Under the pieces are notes generated by a model that searched no databases, was not told where the DNA came from, and saw only the letters and a program-made list of their open reading frames with translations. Positions 24,036 to 32,460 of a DNA stretch of 32,911 bases are shown one piece after another. Origin of the DNA: JAEUIT01 sp034439815 (GTDB lineage Bacteria > Planctomycetota > Phycisphaerae > Phycisphaerales > SM1A02); assembly GCA_034439815.1 (NCBI GenBank), contig JAWXBD010000081.1:1-32911 (forward strand). Direction: 5' to 3'. Both the position numbers and the translations under genes were made by a program. The stretch's first letter is position 1, and each line of letters opens with the position of its first letter.

Positions 24036-25422
24036 CCTTCCGCCACCGGTTCCGCTGCTCTCCGCCGTTGCTCCGCGATTGAATCCGGCGCTGGCCGACG
24101 CCATCCGCACGCTGCGGCGGCGCGCCGAAGCTGCCGTCACCACCCATCGTGCTGCGGGTGTCGACAGCGTGCGCCGCATTGAGTGCGTTGTCGAGGGGGC
24201 AGATCCGCTCGGCTTCCTCGCTGCCCAGCCTGCCGGCAGCCGCGCGTTCTTTCGCACCCGAGATGGCGTGACAAGCGTTGCGATGGTGGGAGTCGCAGCG
24301 ACATTCAGCCACCCGGACGATCCCGGATTCCGCCGCCTGCTCGCGCTCGAACCGGCGATTACGGCGCTCTTGGCGGGACGATTCGACAACGAGCGCGAAG
24401 CTGGACCGGAGTGGCGGGCCTTCGGTCCGGCACAGGTCATCGTGCCGGCGGTGAAGTTGCGACGCGATGCCGGCCGCTCGAGCCTGGTCGCGATTCTCAT
24501 CGGCGACGGCCGCGCCACACTCGAAGCCATTGACCAGCTTTCGATGGAGGAAGTGCCGACCGATCCGCATGCTGTCGCGCCGGAGTACGAGCCTGGTTTT
24601 GGCGCAGGCGCCGGCATCGACTCCAGCGAGCTTGCGTGGATGTCCGCGATCCGCTCGACGCTCGCCGAAATCGCAAGCGGCGCGGTGCGCAAGATTGTTC
24701 TCGCGCGGACGCGCACATTCACGCTGACGGCGGCCGCGGATCCGTGTGCACTTCTCGCGCGGCTCGGTGAGAGTGAACCTGGCACGTATCAGTTCATCGT
24801 GGAGCCCGCACCCGGCGTCGCATTCGTCGGCGCGAGCCCCGAACGATTGTTCCGCCGCACCGGACTCGCGTTCGAGAGCGAAGCCGTCGCGGGAACACGT
24901 CCGCGCGGTGAAACACCCGAGGCTGATTTTGCCGAGGCCGATGCGCTCTTTCGATCGGACAAGGACCGGCGCGAGCACAGCCTCGTCCTGGATCGCATCC
25001 GCGATCGGCTCGAATCGGTCGTGCAGTCGCTGCGCGTGGCCCGCGGACCGCGACTGCTGCGGCTCGCGCGCGTGCAGCATCTGTGCACGCCCGTCGATGC
25101 TGTGCTGAAGACCGATGTCTCGGACGGCGAGCTGCTCGCGCGCCTGCACCCCACACCAGCGGTGTGCGGTCAGCCGGCCGAACGCGCCCGGGTCATCATT
25201 CGCAATTGCGAGCCGTTTGATCGCGGCCTGTACGCCGGTCCGATCGGGCTCATCGGCGCCACGACCGAAGTCTGCGTCGCGATCCGTTCCGCGCTCGTCA
25301 TCGGGCAGTCCGTGACTGCGTTTGCAGGCGCGGGCATCGTCGCGGGGTCAGACGCGGCGCTCGAATGGCGCGAGACCGAACACAAGCTCGCGACGATCGA
25401 ACGGCTGGTGCGCCCAGCATGA
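24007..25422 (+). CDS. menF: Isochorismate synthase (menaquinone pathway)
   Basis: It converts chorismate to isochorismate, the entry step of the classical menaquinone route. 471 residues of the chorismate-binding family. Seen in order: KIVLARTRTF with the catalytic Lys, TYQFIVEPAPGVAFVGASPERLFRR, the AVAGTRPRG turn, DKDRREHSLVLDRIRDRLE, LHPTPAVCGQP, and the closing E-FDRGLYAGPIG and GAGIVAGSDAALEWRETEHKL motifs with Mg-binding glutamates. The first 50 residues are poorly conserved, so the exact start is uncertain: ATG 24007 has no ribosome site, and a short leader ORF overlaps it. The stop overlaps the menD ATG as ATGA. It is the first gene of a seven-gene men operon, which supports MenF over a siderophore-type EntC. 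Confidence 0.93.
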   Translation: MTPPSSRTPDLPPPVPLLSAVAPRLNPALADAIRTLRRRAEAAVTTHRAAGVDSVRRIECVVEGADPLGFLAAQPAGSRAFFRTRDGVTSVAMVGVAATFSHPDDPGFRRLLALEPAITALLAGRFDNEREAGPEWRAFGPAQVIVPAVKLRRDAGRSSLVAILIGDGRATLEAIDQLSMEEVPTDPHAVAPEYEPGFGAGAGIDSSELAWMSAIRSTLAEIASGAVRKIVLARTRTFTLTAAADPCALLARLGESEPGTYQFIVEPAPGVAFVGASPERLFRRTGLAFESEAVAGTRPRGETPEADFAEADALFRSDKDRREHSLVLDRIRDRLESVVQSLRVARGPRLLRLARVQHLCTPVDAVLKTDVSDGELLARLHPTPAVCGQPAERARVIIRNCEPFDRGLYAGPIGLIGATTEVCVAIRSALVIGQSVTAFAGAGIVAGSDAALEWRETEHKLATIERLVRPA

Positions 25423-27170
25423 ATTCAGCTGAGGCCGAGAACATCAATTACTTCTGGGCGCAGCTGCTGATCGAAGAGCTGGGGCGCCACGCGAGCCTGA
25501 TCGTCGTATGTCCAGGCTCGCGATCGTCGCCGCTCGCCATAGCCGCGGCGCGGGCGGAAGCACGCGGGCCTGCACGTGTGATGATCGCGGCTGATGAACG
25601 CTGCGCCGGTTTCATCGCGCTTGGCGCGGCACACGGCCATGGGTGCGGTGTCGTGATCACGACGAGCGGCACGGCTGTCGCGAATCTTTTGCCGGCGGTC
25701 GTGGAAGCATCGGCCAGCGAACGCGCGCTCATCGTCGTGTCTGCTGACCGGCCGCCGGAGATGCGCGAGTGCGGCTCGAACCAGACGATTCGTCAGACCG
25801 ACATCTTCGGCAGATTCGTGCGCTGGTCGTTCGAACTTCCATGTCCCGACGACGTGATCGATCCGGCGTTTGTGCTGTCGACCGCCGACGAGGCGCTGTG
25901 GCGCTCCCGCGCGCCGGCGAGCGGTCCTGTCCACCTGAATGTGCCGTTTCGCGAACCGCTGGCGCCGCAGCACGTGCCGTTTCGTATTCCCGCCGATGCG
26001 CGATTTCGCGCGTGGATGCAGGCGACCGATTCGTCCTGGCGAACGTCGTGCACGAGTCGGACTGCAGCGGGTCCGCTCGATCTTGCAGGGCTTCCACAGC
26101 AGCATCGCGGCGTCATTGTTGCAGGCGACGCGACCTCGTCCGATGCCATTGCGCGGCTCGCGTGCGCGACCCAATGGCCCGTACTTGCGGATGTGAGCTC
26201 CGGACTGCGCGGCGCTGCATATGCCGACATCGTTGTCGCGTCGCCTGATCTCGTACTCGCGGGTCTCGACGACACCGGCCGCAGCGCGCTTGCACCGGGC
26301 GCTGTGCTTCGTGTCGGCGGACCGATCTCGAGCAAGCGGCTCAACGCATACGTCGCGCGGGCTCCGATGGTTGTCACGGCGCAGAGCGGCACAACGCGGT
26401 TTGACGAGACGCATCGCGCAGCCCATCAGACGCTCTGTGCTGATCTGGAGTGCGAGGACATTGCGTGGACCCCTTCGATACTGGCGCAGCCATGGCAGGC
26501 GGCGGGCCGCATTGCGGAAGCCGCGGTCGTCGGCGCGCTCGCTGCGACAGCGGGCCTCACCGAGCCGTGGATTGCAAGGACGCTGATTCAGGCGCTCCCT
26601 GATGATCACGCACTGCTGCTCGGCAACAGCATGCCGATCCGCGACGCCGACATGCACTATCCGAGTGATGCGGCGAGCATCCATGTTCACGTCAACCGCG
26701 GTGCGAGCGGTATCGACGGCCTGGTGTCGACGGCCGTGGGCATAGCGCACGGTGGGAAGCGCAGCACGAAGGTGCTGCTCGGCGATCTCTCGCTGCTGCA
26801 TGACCTCGGCGGACTCGCGAACGTGCATCGCGCACAGTCGCCGGTGCACATCGTCGTCATCAACAACGATGGCGGCGGCATCTTTCATTTTCTGCCGATC
26901 GCGGACGACACAGGCGCCGCTCCGCACTTCGAACGGCTGTTCGGCACGCCGCACGGATTCTCATTCGAGCATGCGGCGGCGATGTTCAAGCTCGAGTATC
27001 ACCGTGCGACGACGAAGGCTGAAGCGGGTGCCGCGTTCCACCTGCTGCAGACCGCCTCGGTACCGATGCTGATCGAATGCGTCACCGACCGTACGACGAA
27101 TGTCGCGGCGCATCGCGCGATTCAGGCCGCGGTCGCTGCAGCGCTCGCCAGGGACTTTCGGCCATGCTGA
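25419..27170 (+). CDS. menD: SEPHCHC synthase
   Basis: A thiamine-diphosphate enzyme (2-succinyl-5-enolpyruvyl-6-hydroxy-3-cyclohexene-1-carboxylate synthase) that adds decarboxylated 2-oxoglutarate to isochorismate. The 583 residues are the usual length. Motifs: VVCPGSRSSPLA, ADERCAGFIALG with the ThDP-activating Glu, TTSGTAVANLLPAVVEAS, SADRPPEMRECGSNQTIRQ, then in the C-terminal domain NRGASGIDGLVSTAVG, LLGDLSLLHDLGGL with the metal-binding Asp, and VVINNDGGGIFHFLP. ATG 25419 overlaps the menF stop by 4 nt, and its own end overlaps menH by 7 nt, so the three are translationally coupled. Confidence 0.97.
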   Translation: MNSAEAENINYFWAQLLIEELGRHASLIVVCPGSRSSPLAIAAARAEARGPARVMIAADERCAGFIALGAAHGHGCGVVITTSGTAVANLLPAVVEASASERALIVVSADRPPEMRECGSNQTIRQTDIFGRFVRWSFELPCPDDVIDPAFVLSTADEALWRSRAPASGPVHLNVPFREPLAPQHVPFRIPADARFRAWMQATDSSWRTSCTSRTAAGPLDLAGLPQQHRGVIVAGDATSSDAIARLACATQWPVLADVSSGLRGAAYADIVVASPDLVLAGLDDTGRSALAPGAVLRVGGPISSKRLNAYVARAPMVVTAQSGTTRFDETHRAAHQTLCADLECEDIAWTPSILAQPWQAAGRIAEAAVVGALAATAGLTEPWIARTLIQALPDDHALLLGNSMPIRDADMHYPSDAASIHVHVNRGASGIDGLVSTAVGIAHGGKRSTKVLLGDLSLLHDLGGLANVHRAQSPVHIVVINNDGGGIFHFLPIADDTGAAPHFERLFGTPHGFSFEHAAAMFKLEYHRATTKAEAGAAFHLLQTASVPMLIECVTDRTTNVAAHRAIQAAVAAALARDFRPC

Positions 27171-27943
27171 CGGAAGATCCACGCCCAGCGACAGAACAGG
27201 CGCCGCCGCTGGTGCTGCTGCACGGATTTCTCGGCGAGCCCGCCGACTGGGACGCGGTCGTCGCGGCACTCACCGTTCCGCGGCGTGTGCTCCGTGCGGA
27301 TCTGCTGCGAGCAGCGACCAGTGCGTTTGACCTCGCATCACTTGCCCGCGCACTGGCTGACGCGATCAACGAACTGGTCCGTGCGCCTGTTGACATCGTC
27401 GGCTACTCGCTGGGCGGCCGGGTGGCGCTGGCGCTGCTGCATGACCGGCCGGACTGCGCGGAGCACGTGCTTGCAGTATCGGCCACACCCGGCATTGACA
27501 ATGCGCAGGAGCGGCTGCAGCGTTCGAGTGCGGATGACGCGCTGGCGGATGTGCTCGAGCGTGACGGGCTCGGTGCGTTCATCGAGCGCTGGTATGCGCA
27601 GCCGCTGTTTGCCGCGCTGCGCTCGCATCCCGATTTCGGCGTCGTTTCGCGACGGCGCGCGGCGGGCGACGGTGCGTCGTGGGCCCGCATCCTGCGTGAC
27701 GCGTCCCCCGGACGCAATCGCTCGCTTTGGAGCGAGCTGCGGCGCATGGCCACCACGCCGAGCGTAACGAACCGGCTTTCGTTCGCTGTCGGATCGCTCG
27801 ATGCCAAGTATCTTGATCTGTCGCGCGAGGTGACCGAGCGTGTGCCGGCGCTGCGCGTTGATGTCATCGACGGTGCGGGTCACGCGGTCCATCTCGAACG
27901 ACCGGCGGCGCTCGCTGCCCGCATCGACGCGCTCCTTCATTGA
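27164..27943 (+). CDS. menH: SHCHC synthase (alpha/beta hydrolase fold)
   Basis: It eliminates pyruvate from SEPHCHC to give 2-succinyl-6-hydroxy-2,4-cyclohexadiene-1-carboxylate. 259 residues. LLHGFLGEPADWD forms the oxyanion loop, as in enterobacterial MenH. The catalytic triad is Ser82 in GYSLGGR, Asp213 in GSLDAKY and His240 in GAGHAVHLERP. ATG 27164 overlaps the menD stop by 7 nt. The position between menD and menB, as in E. coli, supports MenH over a general hydrolase. Confidence 0.92.
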   Translation: MLTEDPRPATEQAPPLVLLHGFLGEPADWDAVVAALTVPRRVLRADLLRAATSAFDLASLARALADAINELVRAPVDIVGYSLGGRVALALLHDRPDCAEHVLAVSATPGIDNAQERLQRSSADDALADVLERDGLGAFIERWYAQPLFAALRSHPDFGVVSRRRAAGDGASWARILRDASPGRNRSLWSELRRMATTPSVTNRLSFAVGSLDAKYLDLSREVTERVPALRVDVIDGAGHAVHLERPAALAARIDALLH

Positions 27944-27950
27944 ACTCATC

Positions 27951-28805
27951 ATGACCGCAGCAACAACTCACACTCCCAACGCCGGCCTCCCGCCATGGAA
28001 TCAGATCGGAAGCTATACCGACATTCTGCTGCACACGTGCGAAGAGGGCATTGCGAAGATCACGATCAACCGGCCTGAATGTCGTAACGCATTTCGTCCG
28101 CAGACGGTGATCGAGATGCGCCACGCGTTGAACGAGGCCCGCGAGAATCCGCGCATCGGAGTCGTGATCCTGTGCGGGCAGGGTCCGCTCGCATTCTGCT
28201 CCGGAGGCGATCAGCGGATTCGCGGCGAAGCGGGTTACAAAGATGACGACGGCGTGATGCGGCTCAACGTGCTCGACTTTCAGAAGGAGATCCGCGGATG
28301 CTCGAAGCCGGTGATCGCGATGGTTGCCGGCTACGCAATCGGCGGCGGTCACGTGCTGCACATGCTGTGTGACATCACGATCGCTGCGGACAACGCCAGG
28401 TTTGGCCAGACAGGCCCGCGCGTCGGCAGCTTCGACGGCGGCTTCGGTGCGAGCTACATGGCGCGGATCGTCGGGCAGAAGAAGGCCCGCGAGATCTGGT
28501 TTCTCTGCCGCCAATACGACGCCGCGCAGGCGCTCGACATGGGACTGATCAACGCGGTCGTCCCGCTCGACCAGCTTGAGGATGAAACGGTGCGCTGGTG
28601 CCGCGAGATTCTCGCCAACTCTCCGATCGCGCTGCGATGTCTGAAGGCGGCGCTCAACGCTGACTGTGACGGGCAGGCTGGGCTGCAGGAACTCGCCGGC
28701 TGCGCCACCATGCTGTACTACATGAGTGAGGAAGGTCAGGAGGGGCACAAGGCGTATCTTGAGAAGCGCAAGCCGGACTTCGGCAAGTTTCCGAGGCGCC
28801 CGTGA
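27951..28805 (+). CDS. menB: 1,4-dihydroxy-2-naphthoyl-CoA synthase
   Basis: A crotonase-fold enzyme closing the second ring of the naphthoquinone by converting o-succinylbenzoyl-CoA to DHNA-CoA. 284 residues. CSGGDQRIRG, AGYAIGGGHVLHMLCD and the long block FGQTGPRVGSFDGGFGAS are diagnostic of MenB. The Gly of QTGP, rather than an Asp, indicates the bicarbonate-dependent type I enzyme. From that block to the end (GKFPRRP) the sequence reads very like E. coli MenB as I recall it. ATG 27951 follows the menH stop by 7 bp. No Shine-Dalgarno is obvious, consistent with coupling to menH. Confidence 0.97.
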   Translation: MTAATTHTPNAGLPPWNQIGSYTDILLHTCEEGIAKITINRPECRNAFRPQTVIEMRHALNEARENPRIGVVILCGQGPLAFCSGGDQRIRGEAGYKDDDGVMRLNVLDFQKEIRGCSKPVIAMVAGYAIGGGHVLHMLCDITIAADNARFGQTGPRVGSFDGGFGASYMARIVGQKKAREIWFLCRQYDAAQALDMGLINAVVPLDQLEDETVRWCREILANSPIALRCLKAALNADCDGQAGLQELAGCATMLYYMSEEGQEGHKAYLEKRKPDFGKFPRRP

Positions 28806-29707
28806 CTGAACGCGCTCCGTTGGCACCGGCACATGCCGCAGCTGTCTGGTGGCTCGCGATCCGACCCAAGACGCTCGGCGCCGCAGTCGCGCCGGTTCTC
28901 ATGGGCATCGCGATGGCATGGCGCGACGGCCTGGCGCATGCCGGCGCCGCCGCTGCCGCACTCGCCGGCGCATTGCTCCTGCAGATCGCGGCGAACTTCG
29001 CGAACGACTATTTCGATTGGAAGAAAGGGGCCGACGGCGCGGAGCGTGTCGGCCCGGTGCGCGTCGTGTCGGCCGGGTACGTGCGTCCCGCGACGATGAA
29101 ACTGGCGATCGGGATCACGCTTCTTGCGGTGATGCCGATCGCCGCGTATCTCGTGTGGCGCGCCGGCATGGCGTTCCTCTGGATCGGCGCGGCTGGCGCG
29201 GCGTTCGCGCTCCTCTATACCGGCGGACCGAAGCCGCTGGCGTACATCGGGCTCGGCGACGTTTCAGTGTTCGCGTTCTTCGGCCCCGTCGCGCTGGCCG
29301 GCACCTACGCCGCACAGGCTCTGCAGTTTGCATGGCCGCCCATGATTGCGGGCATCGGACCGGGCTGTCTCGCGATGGCGCTTCTGGCTGTGAACAACCT
29401 TCGCGACCGGCATGGCGACGCACTCGTCCACAAACGGACGCTCGCTGTGCGATTCGGTGCGACGTTTGCGCGCTGGGAGATCATCGGCTCGATCATGGCG
29501 GCCGCAGCGATCCCGATCGTGCTTGCGATCCAGACACGCCATTGGGGCGCAATCGCCGCGAGCGCGGTGTGCCTGACGATGATCCGGCCCGTGCGGATGA
29601 TCTTGGCCGGCGGCCAAGGGCACACGTTGAACAAAGTGCTCGCAGCGACCGGCCGCTGCATCCTGCTCTACGGACTCGCGTTCGCGATCGGATGGATACT
29701 GCTCTGA
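28802..29707 (+). CDS. menA: 1,4-dihydroxy-2-naphthoate polyprenyltransferase
   Basis: A UbiA-family inner-membrane prenyltransferase that attaches the polyprenyl chain to DHNA, giving demethylmenaquinone. 301 residues with about eight or nine hydrophobic segments. The first Asp-rich motif is NDYFDWKKGADGAERVGP and the second is NNLRDRHGDALVHKRTLAVR. The latter, with N-N-x-R-D and T-L-A-V-R, is characteristic of MenA rather than UbiA. GTG 28802 forms a GTGA overlap with the menB stop. Its 3' end overlaps menC by 16 nt. Its place between menB and menC is notable because menA is unlinked to this cluster in E. coli. Confidence 0.95.
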   Translation: MTERAPLAPAHAAAVWWLAIRPKTLGAAVAPVLMGIAMAWRDGLAHAGAAAAALAGALLLQIAANFANDYFDWKKGADGAERVGPVRVVSAGYVRPATMKLAIGITLLAVMPIAAYLVWRAGMAFLWIGAAGAAFALLYTGGPKPLAYIGLGDVSVFAFFGPVALAGTYAAQALQFAWPPMIAGIGPGCLAMALLAVNNLRDRHGDALVHKRTLAVRFGATFARWEIIGSIMAAAAIPIVLAIQTRHWGAIAASAVCLTMIRPVRMILAGGQGHTLNKVLAATGRCILLYGLAFAIGWILL

Positions 29708-30675
29708 TCCGCATCGCGCGCTATCACTCGCCGCTGACAACGCCGATGCGTTTCGCTGGGGCCACCTTCAACGCGCGCGACGGCATGTTCGTCGAAGTCA
29801 CCGGCGATGCTGGCGTCGGCATCGGCGAAGTCGCGCCGCTGCCCGGCGTGCATCGCGAAAGCCTCGACGATTGTGTCGCCGCACTCGAACACGGTTCGAC
29901 ATTTCCGCCAGCGCTGGCCTTCGGCATGAGCGTCGCGCACGCGATCGCCGCAGGTGATCCCGTCCTCTGCCGTCCGCTGCGTGAGCGCGTCGGCGTCAAT
30001 GCACTCATCGCCGGCGCGGCCGACCAGCGATCGTTCCGCAACGCACGGACGATCAAGGTGAAGATCGGCCGCGGTGCTGTTGCGACGGAGCGGGCGATGC
30101 TGCAACAGCTCATGCTGCGGGAGCCGCAGGCCACAATTCGTCTCGACGGCAATCGTTCGATGACACTGGATGACTGCTCTGAACTACTGACGGGGCTTGA
30201 CCGTGGCCGCATCGACTATCTGGAAGAGCCGCTGATCGATCCGTTCGAACTCCCCGCGTTGCACTTTCGGACCGGCTGCTCGATCGCACTCGACGAATCA
30301 CTGCATGTACCGGAGCATCGAAGTGCGCTCGAAACCGCGCCGGGTGTCACGACGCACGTCATCAAGCCGACGCTGATCGGCAGCCTCCGAGCCGTGCGCG
30401 AGCGCGCGGAGCGCACGGCACGGCAGGGGCTTCACACCACTGTCACATCCACGTTCGAAAGCTCGTACACACTGCGCGTGCTGGCGCGGCTGATCACGTG
30501 GCTCCCCGCGGCGGACGGCGATCACGGACTTGCGACCGCAGGTATCTTGCGCGACGATCCGTGCGACCCGCCGGTCATCACGGACGGCTGGATGCGCACG
30601 GATGAACCGCTGGATTGTGTTCGGTTGGGCTTGCGGTTGTCATGGATTTCGATGGAGCCCGTGCATGGCGATTGA
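29692..30675 (+). CDS. menC: o-Succinylbenzoate synthase
   Basis: An enolase-superfamily dehydratase turning SHCHC into o-succinylbenzoate. 327 residues. The barrel residues are visible in order: the acid/base pair Lys122 and Lys124 in IKVKIG, metal ligands Asp152 in RLDGNRS, Glu in YLEEPL and Asp201 in ALDESL, and Lys225 in VIKPTLIG. The N-terminal cap begins LIRIARYHSPLTTPMRFAG. ATG 29692 lies inside menA, giving a 16-nt overlap, and is the only start that keeps this first strand. The 3' end overlaps menE by 11 nt. OSBS sequences diverge strongly, so the operon context strengthens the call. Confidence 0.93.
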   Translation: MDTALIRIARYHSPLTTPMRFAGATFNARDGMFVEVTGDAGVGIGEVAPLPGVHRESLDDCVAALEHGSTFPPALAFGMSVAHAIAAGDPVLCRPLRERVGVNALIAGAADQRSFRNARTIKVKIGRGAVATERAMLQQLMLREPQATIRLDGNRSMTLDDCSELLTGLDRGRIDYLEEPLIDPFELPALHFRTGCSIALDESLHVPEHRSALETAPGVTTHVIKPTLIGSLRAVRERAERTARQGLHTTVTSTFESSYTLRVLARLITWLPAADGDHGLATAGILRDDPCDPPVITDGWMRTDEPLDCVRLGLRLSWISMEPVHGD

Positions 30676-32026
30676 GCGAGAACTCATCTGGCCGCAGCCC
30701 GCCTGGGCGCACCGGCCCATGCTCATTACGGCGCGCGAGCAGCTCTCGCATGCGCAGGTGCGCGAGCGCGTGGAGCTTGCGTCGGGCGTGATCGCACCTG
30801 GAAGCCGCATGCTGATCCGCGCCGTTCCGACGATCGGATGCGTGGTCGACATCCTCGCGTGCTGGGGGAAAGGGGCGCTCGCGGTCGTAGTCGATGGACG
30901 TGAGCGGGAGTCGACGATTGCGTCGATTGCGCGCGAGATCGGTGCCGGCGAGGTCTCGGTCGACGGCTCGTCCTCCTGCTGCGCATTCGACCTGGACTCG
31001 CTCGCCCTGGCACTGCGCACATCAGGCTCGACTGCGGCACCGAAGCTCGCCGTGCACCGCCTCGGCGGGCTGATCGCGAACGCGCACGCGGCCAATGCAC
31101 GCACGCCGTTCAGCGAAGACGACTGCTGGCTCATGTCACTGTCGCCGCACCACATCGGCGGTATCGGCATCATCGCACGCGCGCTGGTGTCGGGCGGCGC
31201 GATACGCCTCGGCCGCGGCCCCGGTGCATGCGTCGCCGATCTTGCCGACGATGTGATGATCACACACGTATCAATGGTCGCGACGCAGCTGCGGCGGGCG
31301 CTCGACGAAACCGGCATCAATCCGCGCATGCGTTCGCTGGAAGCGATCATGGTTGGCGGCGGGCCCACGCCTGCGGCATGGCGGCGCGAGGCGGTCGGAC
31401 GCGGCTGGCCGATTTCCGCGACGTACGGACTGACCGAGTGCGCGTCGCAGGTGGCGACGGGCCGCGCGTCGCTGGATGACGCAGCGACCCATGCCGGCAA
31501 GCCGCTCGACGGACTCGACGTGCGCCTCGCAGAAGACGGCGAGATCATCGTGCGCGGCGCCACGGTGTTCGCCGGATACTGGACGCCGCGCGGCGTGGAA
31601 CGACAGGCGGCATCATCGTTCTCGACGGGCGATCTCGGGCACTTCGATGAACGGGGCGCGCTGCATGTCGTCGGCCGCAAAGATGCGATGTTCATTTCCG
31701 GCGGCGAGAACATCCATCCGGAAGAGATCGAGAACGTCTTGTGCGAAGTGCCGGGCGTCAGCAGCGCGTGCGTCATCGGGATCGACGATGACCGCTGGCA
31801 GAAGCGGCCGATTGCATTTATTGCGGGGGCGTTCGATGCGGCGGTGCTCGAGGGCACGCTCGCGGCGAAACTTCCGCGCTTCAAGTGGCCTGATCACGTG
31901 TATGAAATGTCGCAGGATGAAGCGTCGAACGCGAAGCCGAGTCGCGCGCAGCTCGCGAAAGCGGCGCGCGGCGATCCGCTCTGGACGCGGCGCGGCGACA
32001 TCTCATCCGCCGAGCGCGAGACGTAG
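30665..32026 (+). CDS. menE: o-Succinylbenzoate-CoA ligase
   Basis: An acyl-CoA synthetase of the ANL superfamily that activates o-succinylbenzoate with ATP and CoA. 453 residues, the usual compact MenE length. The phosphate loop reads RTSGSTAAPK, a variant of TSGTTGxPK. Other motifs are SATYGLTECASQV, FSTGDLGHFDERG and GRKDAMFISGGENIHPEEIE at the domain hinge. The catalytic C-terminal Lys lies in NAKPSRAQL. The ATG overlaps the menC stop by 11 nt. The last 24 nt overlap the end of a convergent thioesterase gene on the other strand. It is the final gene of the plus-strand men operon. Confidence 0.95.
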   Translation: MAIERELIWPQPAWAHRPMLITAREQLSHAQVRERVELASGVIAPGSRMLIRAVPTIGCVVDILACWGKGALAVVVDGRERESTIASIAREIGAGEVSVDGSSSCCAFDLDSLALALRTSGSTAAPKLAVHRLGGLIANAHAANARTPFSEDDCWLMSLSPHHIGGIGIIARALVSGGAIRLGRGPGACVADLADDVMITHVSMVATQLRRALDETGINPRMRSLEAIMVGGGPTPAAWRREAVGRGWPISATYGLTECASQVATGRASLDDAATHAGKPLDGLDVRLAEDGEIIVRGATVFAGYWTPRGVERQAASSFSTGDLGHFDERGALHVVGRKDAMFISGGENIHPEEIENVLCEVPGVSSACVIGIDDDRWQKRPIAFIAGAFDAAVLEGTLAAKLPRFKWPDHVYEMSQDEASNAKPSRAQLAKAARGDPLWTRRGDISSAERET

Positions 32027-32395
32027 CGGTGCCGGGACGCTGATGCTCTTGCCTTCGCGGCTGATGCACGCATGCACGACCAGCGCTTCGGCAGCGAGCA
32101 CCTCCGCGTCATTGCGGATGAGATAGGCCATGCGGATGCTCGAGTCGCCGATTCCTTCGACACACGATTCGATCGCGATGACGTCACCCAGCCGCAGGGG
32201 CGCGCGATAGTCCGCTTCGACATGCACCACCGGTGCGAGCACGCCGTCGGTCCAGAATCGCGTGATCGGGAACCCGCGCACGAGGCAATGGTGCTCAAAC
32301 GCCCGCTGGGCGAAGTCGAACAGCCGTGCATAGAAGAGGACGCCGGCAGCGTCGGTGTCGCCGAGCGATATGACCGCCGCCATCGTCGTCCGCAT
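32003..32395 (-). CDS. menI: 4HBT-family hotdog thioesterase, probable DHNA-CoA thioesterase
   Basis: 130 residues, one hotdog domain. LGDTDAAGVLFYARLFDFAQRAFE aligns with the 4-hydroxybenzoyl-CoA thioesterase signature GDCDPAGIVWYPNY, and Asp15 corresponds to its catalytic aspartate. The cyanobacterial DHNA-CoA thioesterase Slr0204 belongs to this family. The neighbouring operon makes DHNA-CoA (MenB) and uses free DHNA (MenA) but encodes no hydrolase for the step between, so this gene is the natural candidate. It is convergent with menE and overlaps it by 24 nt. ATG 32395 has TACGCT 7 nt upstream; ATG 32383 is an alternative. The assignment is inferred from context; a generic YbgC-type thioesterase is the main alternative. 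Confidence 0.8.
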   Translation of the reverse strand: MRTTMAAVISLGDTDAAGVLFYARLFDFAQRAFEHHCLVRGFPITRFWTDGVLAPVVHVEADYRAPLRLGDVIAIESCVEGIGDSSIRMAYLIRNDAEVLAAEALVVHACISREGKSISVPAPLRLALGG

Positions 32396-32402
32396 GCGCG
32401 GC

Positions 32403-32408
32403 AGCGTA
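32403..32408 (-). promoter_or_regulatory. -10-like TACGCT 7 nt before the thioesterase gene
   Basis: On the minus strand TACGCT (32408-32403) ends 7 nt before ATG 32395, with no Shine-Dalgarno. The gene therefore appears to have its own promoter, opposed to the men operon. Confidence 0.4.
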
Positions 32409-32454
32409 CCCCGTTGGGAGAAACTAGAAAGAATCGACCGCTGTGCCGGCGCGG

Positions 32455-32460
32455 TATAAC
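32455..32460 (+). promoter_or_regulatory. -10-like TATAAC 6 nt before the DUF1080 gene
   Basis: TATAAC ends 6 nt before ATG 32467. The last base departs from TANNNT but the position matches the other leaderless candidates, and there is no Shine-Dalgarno. Confidence 0.3.

Noticed and set aside
25425..26954. 509-codon open frame on the minus strand opposite menD
   Set aside because: The plus strand carries all MenD motifs. The minus reading is Arg/Ala-rich with no domain, a normal side effect of GC-rich codon use.
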